A stretch of 61,354 nucleotides of DNA from JBDTME01 sp964583795 (lineage in GTDB: Bacteria; Patescibacteriota; Microgenomatia; UBA1400; PJMF01). The stretch lies in NCBI GenBank assembly GCA_964583795.1, contig CAZOWX010000008.1, forward strand, positions 1 to 61,354, read 5' to 3'. The position numbers and the translations under genes are program-made. The notes beneath the pieces were generated by a model. It was given only the letters and a program-made list of their open reading frames with translations, made no database searches and was not told the DNA's origin. How positions within the stretch are numbered: position 1 is the stretch's first letter; each line of letters opens with the position of its first letter. Below, one piece after another: positions 44,145 through 51,484 of the stretch.

Positions 44145-45938
44145 ATGAAAAAGCAAACGAAAATTACTCGAAAACTTACAACAACAATGGTTGTTGTTCT
44201 TTTTGGTTTCTTGAGTTTTGCTGTCATCGCTGTTGCTTTACTTCAACAAATCCGTAAAGGTCCTTTTGCTCCAAATGTGCCCGAGTCACAACCAGCAGCA
44301 ATTACCATGCAAACCCCTGCATGTAGTATTAATTTCGGCGTTTCAGAAGATAATCCGTGTTTGGCTGCATTAAAAACGTATGTGGCTGGGTGTGACGCCA
44401 ATGGACCGTTCGCAGACATAACTCTTGGCATCAACTCATCCTGTCCTCCCTATATTCAACGAAAACCACTGGACGTGATGCTTGTACTTGATGAATCTGG
44501 CTCAATGGCTGAGGAAATTGGGGACCTTAAAACAGCCGCCAATCAACTGATTAGTAATCTTGATCCAGCATTAGATCAGGTAGGAGTTGTCGCTTACGAA
44601 ACAAACACTCATTTGCTTCATTCGATGGATAACAATCTGACCGGACCAGGCGGAGCAACTGAAGCAGTCAACTCACTGGCTTCGACAGGGGGAACAAATA
44701 CCGGTGATGGTATCGCTTTAGCCCAGGCAGATCTTCAAGCGAACAAACGCGCTTACGCCAATCAAATCATGATTGTGTTGTCCGATGGGGTCCCCACCAG
44801 ACCAGTTGCTCTCGGTTGTCCAGATCTTCCCACAACACCCAATGACTGCACACAGTACGCAATTGATCAGGCACAAATCGTCAAAAATTCTGGAACTACA
44901 GTTTTTTCCATCGGATTAGGAATCAACACTTTACCACCAGCAACGAGTCCTGTTGCAAGAGATACTTTAATTCAAATCGCCTCTGATCCTTCAAATTACT
45001 TTGAGGCTCCAACAGCCGCGGACCTGGCAGGTATTTTTGATACTATTCGACAAATTATCGTTGAAATTGCCGCTACCGTAGTTTCAATTACAGATATTCT
45101 TCCACCAGGTGTTCACTATGAACCGGGATCTGGTGTTCCAAATCCAACAGTCAATGGACAAACGCTACAGTGGGACCTGGGGGTCTTATCAGCCACAGAC
45201 TCAGCTACAACTACATTCAGAGTTCGGTTTGACAACACTGCAACTGACGACCAGCTACTTGACGAGTTCCCGGCCTCTGTGTTGACCTATATTGATCAGT
45301 ACGGTAATCCAGTATCGATACCATTCCCAGAGACACATCTTCAAGATCCTCCCATCTGGGCATGTGGTCCAACTCCTACCCCAACCTTTACGAACTCACC
45401 AACCCCAACGTTTACCGATACGCCTACTCCTACGTTCACCGATACACCAACACCGACGTTCACTGACACACCCACACCCACTTTTACGAACACACCGACT
45501 CCAACGCCAACATTTACCGATACACCAACACCAACGTTTACCAATACGCCTACACCAACGTTCACCAACACACCTACGCCAACGTTTACCAACACGCCTA
45601 CACCAACGTTCACCAACACGCCAACACCAACGTTTACTGATACACCTACTCCAACCTTTACGAACACACCGACTCCGACGTTCACACATACTCCAACGCC
45701 AACATTTACCGATACACCAACACCAACGTTCACCAGTACGCCAACTGCTACTGCAACGCTGACAGACACACCAACACCAACATTCACCAACACACCAACT
45801 GCCACTGCAACCAATACACTGACACCAACTCCACCAGGATTACCACCTGCTGGAAATGTTGGACCAACCTTCCTCTTCCTGATCATTGGAGCTGCAGCTA
45901 TTATCCTCGGACTACTGGGTGTTGTCCTCTTGCTCTAG
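44145..45938 (+). CDS. Surface protein: module B, VWA domain, long Thr/Pro stalk, LPPAG helix
   Basis: About 597 residues from ATG 44145; an in-frame TTG at 44121 is less likely. Module B: helix, KGPFAPNVPESQPAAIT, ACSINFGV. VWA domain with MIDAS DESGSM, a GGTNTGDG loop and LSDGVP. A beta segment of about 100 residues follows, then 150 residues of TPTPTFTNTPTPTFTDT units. The terminal motif reads LPPAG in place of LPKAG. It is the closest relative of the gene at 42352, so a tandem duplicate. Metal-dependent adhesion is the family expectation for VWA. Confidence 0.87.
   Translation: MKKQTKITRKLTTTMVVVLFGFLSFAVIAVALLQQIRKGPFAPNVPESQPAAITMQTPACSINFGVSEDNPCLAALKTYVAGCDANGPFADITLGINSSCPPYIQRKPLDVMLVLDESGSMAEEIGDLKTAANQLISNLDPALDQVGVVAYETNTHLLHSMDNNLTGPGGATEAVNSLASTGGTNTGDGIALAQADLQANKRAYANQIMIVLSDGVPTRPVALGCPDLPTTPNDCTQYAIDQAQIVKNSGTTVFSIGLGINTLPPATSPVARDTLIQIASDPSNYFEAPTAADLAGIFDTIRQIIVEIAATVVSITDILPPGVHYEPGSGVPNPTVNGQTLQWDLGVLSATDSATTTFRVRFDNTATDDQLLDEFPASVLTYIDQYGNPVSIPFPETHLQDPPIWACGPTPTPTFTNSPTPTFTDTPTPTFTDTPTPTFTDTPTPTFTNTPTPTPTFTDTPTPTFTNTPTPTFTNTPTPTFTNTPTPTFTNTPTPTFTDTPTPTFTNTPTPTFTHTPTPTFTDTPTPTFTSTPTATATLTDTPTPTFTNTPTATATNTLTPTPPGLPPAGNVGPTFLFLIIGAAAIILGLLGVVLLL
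45366..45834 (+). repeat. 18-bp coding repeat of the VWA protein stalk
   Basis: About 25 near-exact units of the type ccaacgtttaccaatacg (Pro-Thr-Phe-Thr-x-Thr with x = Asn or Asp). This is the most regular stalk in the array and a likely site of length variation by slippage or recombination. Confidence 0.85.
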
Positions 45939-45973
45939 CCAGCAATAGCCAGACTTAATTGGAAAAATAAAAT

Positions 45974-46279
45974 ATGAGCATCAATTACGAGCTAAACTGG
46001 CTCCTTTCAAGTTTAAAACTCAATAGTGAAAATGTACTTACAGCTGGCTTTAAATCAGCGCTTGATAAAGAGGAAACACTGGCACTTCACACTTTGGCCA
46101 ACCAAAATCCACAGGATTTTTTTAAAAACAGAGCCTTCGTAAACAAAGGGACTAGCTCACTTCACCCATCTGCAAAATCAGTTCCTTGGACTAAAGTGTT
46201 AACAAATAAAGAGCAACACGAATTGATCCAACTGTGCAAAAAGTACGGGTGGTCAAAAATACTCGATCAAATTTCCTAA
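45974..46279 (+). CDS. Small helical protein of unknown function
   Basis: 101 residues, no membrane segment. A short acidic/helical N-terminal half and a C-terminal half ending LTNKEQHELIQLCKKYGWSKILDQIS. It starts 36 bp after the last surface-protein gene. Composition is ordinary for a real gene. No family recognised. Confidence 0.6.
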   Translation: MSINYELNWLLSSLKLNSENVLTAGFKSALDKEETLALHTLANQNPQDFFKNRAFVNKGTSSLHPSAKSVPWTKVLTNKEQHELIQLCKKYGWSKILDQIS

Positions 46280-46371
46280 GCACTTTTCCAAACAAACTTA
46301 CAGCTCATCTCAAGAGAAAGTCACAATCTACTTTTTGTAAAATTCTTGTAGTCCAGAGTGAGGACGAGATG

Positions 46372-46377
46372 TATAAT
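46372..46377 (+). promoter_or_regulatory. -10 box of the tRNA gene
   Basis: A consensus TATAAT lies 15 nt before the mature tRNA 5' end. A TTGTAG hexamer at 46346-46351 would be a -35 with a long 20-bp spacer. Confidence 0.5.
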
Positions 46378-46392
46378 CCTCATATTCGAGTT

Positions 46393-46466
46393 GCGCCTGT
46401 AGCTCAATTGGTTAGAGCATCAAGCTTATACCTTGAGGGTTCTAGGTTCGAGTCCTAGCAGGCGCA
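46393..46466 (+). tRNA. tRNA with anticodon UAU, probable tRNA-Ile
   Basis: A 74-nt cloverleaf. Acceptor arms gcgcctg/caggcgc pair perfectly, D arm gctc/gagc, anticodon stem tcaag/cttga around loop cttatac, T arm ctagg/cctag with ttcgagt, and discriminator A. The middle of the anticodon loop reads UAU, which decodes AUA. A73 agrees with isoleucine. CCA is not encoded. Most bacteria read AUA with a CAU anticodon modified by TilS, so a UAU isoleucine tRNA is uncommon. Confidence 0.9.
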
Positions 46467-46575
46467 CATGTGAGTGGTTAGCGACTAGTAATTAGTGATT
46501 AGTAATTAAGCAAGGTAAATCTGAAAAAAAATGAAAACTCAAAGCAATGTCAAATAGCCAATTGAAAAAGTATTC

Positions 46576-46770
46576 ATGAAAAAATACCTCGTCCTGCAAC
46601 ACTTCACCTGGGGGAAGTTACAACTTGAAAAAGGTCAACAAGTAGTGACACATGACATCAATGATCACGACTCCTTCATCTTCGAAACAAATCACAAGGA
46701 TAAAAGACAACGTGTGACAACCCAGGCTATAGCTAGCATGGAATCATTGGAAAAAATCAAAGCGGCATAA
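46576..46770 (+). CDS. Small protein of unknown function
   Basis: 64 residues: MKKYLVLQHFTWGKLQLEKG start, a beta-rich middle and a short C-terminal helix. Its placement between tRNA and transporter and its ordinary composition support a gene, but no family is recognised. Confidence 0.5.
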   Translation: MKKYLVLQHFTWGKLQLEKGQQVVTHDINDHDSFIFETNHKDKRQRVTTQAIASMESLEKIKAA

Positions 46771-46822
46771 TGTGTAAAAGGTATTGGTTCAAGAGCTTCA
46801 GATTACTCTCACTTCACATCTC

Positions 46823-46852
46823 TTCGACGGTAGGCTACAAACGCGGTAGAAT
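46823..46852 (+). promoter_or_regulatory. Promoter of MFS transporter, leaderless spacing
   Basis: TTCGAC at 46823-46828, 18-bp spacer, TAGAAT at 46847-46852. Six nt separate the -10 box from ATG 46859, so transcription would begin at or next to the start codon. Confidence 0.55.
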
Positions 46853-46858
46853 GCACTC

Positions 46859-48109
46859 ATGTTCAAAAAACATGAACCACTGAGTGTCTATATCACCATC
46901 CGATTTTTGTCAGCACTTTTGTTTTCGGTGATCGTTACGGTTAATCTCGTATATCAAGCTACAGTTGTTGGACTCAATCCACTTCAATTAGTGTTGGTCG
47001 GAACGCTACTTGAAACCATCACTTTTCTTTTTGAAGTTCCAACCGGCGTTATTGCTGATATGTACAGCCGAAAGCTCTCAGTCATGATCGGTCTTTTTCT
47101 CATTGGACTGGGGTTTATCGTTGAAGGAGCCTTTCCCGCTTTTGGTTTCGTGTTGTTCGCACAAATCATCTGGGGAATTGGCTTCACCTTTGTTAGTGGT
47201 GCAAGAGAAGCGTGGATTGCTGATGAAGTCGGAGAAAAACTCGCCGGTACGGCGTTTTCAAAAGGCTCTCAAATGAGCGTGTTTGGCTCGTTCATTGGAA
47301 TAGTCGTGAGCATTTTGCTGGCAAATATCAATATTCGGCTGCCCATTATTCTTGGGGGTATGTTTTACAGTCTTCAATCAGTGTATCTCTATTTTTTTAT
47401 GTCTGAGAGAAACTTTCACGCCACACCCGTTCAAGAGAGAACAACTTTTCAAACAATGAAAAGTACGTTCATACAGGGGGTTCAATTGATAAAACGTCAT
47501 ACTGTATTTTTGATTATTGTAAGTACTGGACTCATTTTTGGCATGTTTAGCGAGGGGTTTGATCGGCTGTGGACCGCGTTCATGGTCGATAACTTTACTT
47601 TTCCAACTGCATTTCATCTTAAGTCTGTTACATGGTTCGGTATTTTGGCTATGGTCGCAAATGTTTTCTCTATGCTTGCTATTCGTTTTACCGAAAAAAG
47701 AACAGATTCCAATAATCATCAGTCAACAGTCAAAGCGCTACTGACAGTACACAGTGTATTGGCGCTATCACTGCTCTTTTTTGCGGCTGCCAATAATTTT
47801 CTGCTGGCAGCAATTGGATATTGGCTCGTCGTTATGTTTCGAGAAACTCGGAATCCTATTTACGATGCGCTGATCAATCAAAACACCCAGTCCCAAGTTC
47901 GAGCAACAGTTTTTTCCTTGTGTAGTCAAGCCAATGCCATTGGTCAAATAGCTGGGGGACCAATTTTAGGAGTGATTGCAGCTGCTGTTTCGCTGCGAGC
48001 AAGTATGGTATTGTCTGGACTAATACTCATACCCACTGTGTTTTTATATCTACAGTTAATAAAAAAACACACTCGTGTTTTACCTGTAGGTAAACAACTT
48101 CAACTCTGA
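46859..48109 (+). CDS. Major facilitator superfamily transporter
   Basis: 416 residues, 12 predicted helices. The loop between helices 2 and 3 contains EVPTGVIADMYSRKLSVMIG, the MFS motif A variant with GVxADxxxRK. Resembles small-molecule/drug efflux MFS proteins; substrate unknown. No Shine-Dalgarno sequence precedes the ATG. Confidence 0.88.
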   Translation: MFKKHEPLSVYITIRFLSALLFSVIVTVNLVYQATVVGLNPLQLVLVGTLLETITFLFEVPTGVIADMYSRKLSVMIGLFLIGLGFIVEGAFPAFGFVLFAQIIWGIGFTFVSGAREAWIADEVGEKLAGTAFSKGSQMSVFGSFIGIVVSILLANINIRLPIILGGMFYSLQSVYLYFFMSERNFHATPVQERTTFQTMKSTFIQGVQLIKRHTVFLIIVSTGLIFGMFSEGFDRLWTAFMVDNFTFPTAFHLKSVTWFGILAMVANVFSMLAIRFTEKRTDSNNHQSTVKALLTVHSVLALSLLFFAAANNFLLAAIGYWLVVMFRETRNPIYDALINQNTQSQVRATVFSLCSQANAIGQIAGGPILGVIAAAVSLRASMVLSGLILIPTVFLYLQLIKKHTRVLPVGKQLQL

Positions 48110-48170
48110 ACACTACTTTCAATTTTCAATAAACTTGTAACGTTGTAAATTTTTTTTCTGATTTTTGAGC

Positions 48171-48212
48171 ATCTTTTAAGATCTTTTAATTTCTTTCAAC
48201 ATCTTTTAAGAT
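48171..48212 (+). promoter_or_regulatory. Repeated operator-like site before the Fic gene
   Basis: The 12-mer atcttttaagat (arms atctt/aagat) occurs at 48171-48182 and 48201-48212, 30 bp apart. The second copy contains TAAGAT at 48207-48212, 6 nt before the ATG, in the -10 position for a leaderless transcript. Protein binding there would block transcription, and the Fic protein carries a winged helix that could do this. Confidence 0.5.
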
Positions 48213-48218
48213 TGCGCT

Positions 48219-49208
48219 ATGCAGTACTCGTCTCAAATTACTCCAGCCATAACGCAACTTTCGGCTGAGCTTGATCAGTATCGGTTTTTTATACAAAATA
48301 CCCCCTCCTCTGCTGAGATTCAGCTACACTTGCGTCAAAAATCATATCTTAAAAGCTCTCTTTTCTCTGCCAAAATTGAAGGGAACCAACTAACTCTGGA
48401 ACAGGTCAATCAACAGTTAGCAAATGTGAAAACCAGAGCAAAAATCGAAGTAAACAACATTCTTACTGCACTCAACTTGATTGCTTCAAATGCTTCTCCG
48501 GACAACCTCACACTCGATTTTATTCAGAAACTGCATACAACCTCCATGAACCAGCTCGACGCTGATGCAGGTCATTTTCGTACAGAAGTCAGCGCAATTT
48601 TCAATCAAGCCGGTGTCGCAATCTATCTCACACCCGACCCCAAAGAGATTCGGCCACAACTGAACACTCTCATCTCAACGACCAAAACAAGCAACAACAA
48701 TCCCTACATTACCGCAGCAATTTTTCATTTCTGGTTTGAAAAAATTCATCCATTTACTGATGGCAATGGCAGAGTGGGACGACTACTCATTCACTACATT
48801 CTCGACAATCACTCCACCAACTTTCATGGCCTCCTTAATTTTGAGGAAGAGATTGAGAAAACCAAAGCTGATTACTATTATTTTTTACAACAAGAACACA
48901 AAGATCTGACTGAATTTACTGAATACTTACTCAAGTGTCTCAATGAAGCCGGAAAAAAAGCCGTCGAACTGATCAAACAGGCTCCTACCCAATTAACTGC
49001 TATCGACGTCCTTCTGCCTCGTCGTCAGGAAATTCTCAACTTACTGCACGACCATGAATATCTTTCCTTTGATCAGATTCACCGACGCTTTTACGCCATC
49101 AACACGTCAACTTTGCGAAACGATTTACGACAACTGATGGATAAGGGGTTTATTGTTAAAGTTGGTTCGACAAGAGGAGCGGTGTATAAAATCAAGTTGG
49201 CTGGTTGA
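48219..49208 (+). CDS. Fic family protein with N-terminal inhibitory helix and C-terminal winged helix
   Basis: 329 residues. Inhibitory motif SAKIEG at 50-55, fitting [S/T]xxxE[G/N] of self-inhibited Fic proteins. Catalytic loop HPFTDGNGRVGR at 177-188 keeps the His, acidic residue and Arg anchors. A C-terminal winged helix (about 255-329) ends STRGAVYKIK. Fic enzymes usually AMPylate proteins; this class is often self-regulated. A two-copy palindrome sits in the promoter, consistent with autoregulation. Confidence 0.92.
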   Translation: MQYSSQITPAITQLSAELDQYRFFIQNTPSSAEIQLHLRQKSYLKSSLFSAKIEGNQLTLEQVNQQLANVKTRAKIEVNNILTALNLIASNASPDNLTLDFIQKLHTTSMNQLDADAGHFRTEVSAIFNQAGVAIYLTPDPKEIRPQLNTLISTTKTSNNNPYITAAIFHFWFEKIHPFTDGNGRVGRLLIHYILDNHSTNFHGLLNFEEEIEKTKADYYYFLQQEHKDLTEFTEYLLKCLNEAGKKAVELIKQAPTQLTAIDVLLPRRQEILNLLHDHEYLSFDQIHRRFYAINTSTLRNDLRQLMDKGFIVKVGSTRGAVYKIKLAG

Positions 49209-49307
49209 TTAGTTGATTTGTTGCTTAGTTTATCCTTCGCGTGAAGCTCTAGAAGAACATGGGAGATATTAGCAGTATGGATGAGTGATAGTTGTTGTGT
49301 GGTTAGG

Positions 49308-49328
49308 CCTGCCTGCCGGCGAGGCAGG
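49308..49328. repeat. Palindromic spacer repeat cctgcct...aggcagg
   Basis: Arms cctgcct and aggcagg with a GC-rich centre, embedded in a GTTG-rich spacer. A near copy with the same left flank (gttgttgtgtggtt) is at 54612-54632. Confidence 0.7.
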
Positions 49329-49374
49329 TAGTTGGGTTGTTGCTCGGTTGATTTGTTACTTTTTAGGAAAAAAT

Positions 49375-49878
49375 ATGCCAATCATTCGAAACGGTGAAGT
49401 GCTTTATCCAGCTCCACAATGGGTAAAAGAATTGGTGTGGATGTACTTTGGAGCGTGGAATTGCATTGCAGAAGACGAAAAAACTGCAGAACTTTTAGCG
49501 AATCTTGTTACCTCAAGCCGCTTTAAAGGTAGATTCGAGACTCCATACACTGGACCAGAGCAATTGCTTCATATTGCTCGAAAGAGAGCGAATGCATTTT
49601 ATGACGGTCGGTTTCATGTTCGCGCGGAGGACATTTTTATCAATGATGAAGGTTTAGTCGTTGTGTATCTCCTGTTTAAAGGGATGTACCAAGGACAGGC
49701 ACTTCCAAAAGAGGCCTTAGGCCAGGTTGTCTCTCTCCACTGGAGAGCTTACTATGCTCTACTGTGGGAAAATAGACGTTGGAAACTGGATGGCCTCTAT
49801 AGTGTGAGGGATAAACATGAAATGCTCACACAATTAGGTGTGCCAGATTGGCAAGGAGAGGCAAATGGAGAGTTTTAA
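49375..49878 (+). CDS. Conserved-looking protein of unknown function
   Basis: 167 residues from ATG 49375, with an AGGAAAAA-type ribosome site just before it. The frame is open further upstream, but that part is only translated spacer palindrome. Soluble, with aromatic/basic segments (WVKELVWMYFGAWNCIAEDEK, LHWRAYYALLWENRRWKLDGLY). The terminal part vaguely recalls SnoaL/NTF2-like folds; not a firm call. Confidence 0.65.
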   Translation: MPIIRNGEVLYPAPQWVKELVWMYFGAWNCIAEDEKTAELLANLVTSSRFKGRFETPYTGPEQLLHIARKRANAFYDGRFHVRAEDIFINDEGLVVVYLLFKGMYQGQALPKEALGQVVSLHWRAYYALLWENRRWKLDGLYSVRDKHEMLTQLGVPDWQGEANGEF

Positions 49879-50059
49879 GGCATGTTATTAATTTTAGATG
49901 GCAAAAAAGGCTTAATTTGTCAACATTCAATACTTTCCCATTTGACTTTTTTAGAAAAATCTTATAGGATTCACTATTCTCCGTACTAAATGTTATCAGA
50001 GTCAAAAACACTGTTATTGGATAAAAAGTGTTTCTGTTTGTTTTTAAAAAGATAAACTT

Positions 50060-51379
50060 ATGTTCTCAAAAAATACGCTTCTACCAATCAGTACGGAAGT
50101 TCAACCTCCCATTGATAGAGACACTGTTTTTTTTCTGCTTGGGACTATTAGTAGTATTATCATGAAAATACAAGATAATCCAAATGATGTTCACTCATTA
50201 ACAACGCTAAAAGTCTTTTTGTCAGCTATGACACTCCCCAATAACCACAGTTTACAATCATATTTCACAGGTATTAATTTCATAGAACCTCTGCAAATCA
50301 TGGCAGACTATCATTCTGATTCAATTCCTTTTCTGCACGGGCTCGCCAAAGGTCTTCGATCAAATGAAAAAATTTTCTGGGTTGATGAAGAAGATCCTTT
50401 GTTAAGACATACAATGGTAACTCCAGAAACGGATCTTGATGCAGATTCACAAAATGCAATTACTTTCAGATTTGACAGATACAACATTCGTTGGATTCTA
50501 CCAAAGCCAGAAGTGTATTGGATGTGCTCTGAAATAAACAAAATTATCCACATAGTGCTAGATGTTCTTGAAGAGTTACTTCATCTTTCCCAGTTACATG
50601 GTACTGTTGCCTACCTTTATACAATCGGACTACTTAATACGGACAATCATGAAGATCACCTATTTACTGAACTCATTACGCGCTTAATGGAAACAGATGT
50701 TACGAATATTTTGACTCAAGCACTGCCAGTTATGGTTACTGAAAAGTGGTCTTGGTATGCCAATAGGACACAGCACCAAAGAGTAGATACTCAAATTGAT
50801 AGAACAGAAAAACATTTTCCATTAACACCAGATGCAGCTTTTCTGCTTGGACTCATCATCGCTGAACTAACAGATCAGCTTAAAGAATACATGGCTAGCG
50901 CAATGCTTATTTTGCCGGAATATTTAGCAATAAATAATGACGCATGTGAGGCTTTTTTCTCTAACTACATGGTGCTTAACAAATTACTGGGTTATTTTGA
51001 AAACATATTTGTAAGTGCTTCAACAAAAATTTCAATCGACAACTGGAACCAACTGATCAGTCATGAGTTTAGCGAAGATGGAATATCTTTGATATTTCTT
51101 AGACACTGTGTACGGTTAATGCAGAGATATGGTGACCAATGGATTAACATTTTGGACAAAGGAACTTGGGATCCCGATGAACACAAAACATGTTTTGGAT
51201 CACAGTGTTTGCAACTTTTTTTAGACTTTTTTAATACTAATCCTGATTGGTTACAGTCATTTGATATAAGACAACCCTTTGTCCGAAAACTAAAAAGAAA
51301 AAGCGAAAAAAAATTAAATTCAATCAACGAAATGATGCTTCTACTAGAAAGTTTTTTTGACTTTAAAAGGAGTAAGTGA
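50060..51379 (+). CDS. Large helical protein of unknown function
   Basis: 439 residues, no signal peptide, no membrane helix, mostly helical with scattered Cys/Trp. Nothing resembling a catalytic motif was recognised. Composition and length support a real gene. The gap of about 180 bp upstream shows no clear promoter. Confidence 0.75.
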   Translation: MFSKNTLLPISTEVQPPIDRDTVFFLLGTISSIIMKIQDNPNDVHSLTTLKVFLSAMTLPNNHSLQSYFTGINFIEPLQIMADYHSDSIPFLHGLAKGLRSNEKIFWVDEEDPLLRHTMVTPETDLDADSQNAITFRFDRYNIRWILPKPEVYWMCSEINKIIHIVLDVLEELLHLSQLHGTVAYLYTIGLLNTDNHEDHLFTELITRLMETDVTNILTQALPVMVTEKWSWYANRTQHQRVDTQIDRTEKHFPLTPDAAFLLGLIIAELTDQLKEYMASAMLILPEYLAINNDACEAFFSNYMVLNKLLGYFENIFVSASTKISIDNWNQLISHEFSEDGISLIFLRHCVRLMQRYGDQWINILDKGTWDPDEHKTCFGSQCLQLFLDFFNTNPDWLQSFDIRQPFVRKLKRKSEKKLNSINEMMLLLESFFDFKRSK

Positions 51380-51484
51380 TTCAACAAAACAAGAGAAAAT
51401 GCGGAACTGAAAATTAATTACTTCCACTGTTTAATAGCAAACTCGCTTCTGTATCACAAAGAAAAGAGTATATGAAAACTTCCT

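Noticed and set aside
43600..45834. Regular short repeats resembling a CRISPR array
   Set aside because: The units are 18 bp without unique spacers and lie in frame within a coding region as Pro-Thr-Phe-Thr units. No cas genes in the window.
45341..45886. Long Val/Gly-rich open frame opposite the VWA stalk, and similar frames at 38229-38663, 41551-42003 and 43529-43789
   Set aside because: They are antisense shadows of Thr/Pro codon repeats (ACN CCN), which lack stops by composition. No ribosome site and no independent family.
31060..45938. Classical LPXTG sortase substrates
   Set aside because: The motif has Ala instead of Thr, there is no positive tail, and no sortase gene is present in the window.
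49285..49374. Upstream extension of the gene at 49375
   Set aside because: The extra residues only translate the GC-rich palindrome and GTTG spacer. A ribosome site precedes the ATG at 49375.
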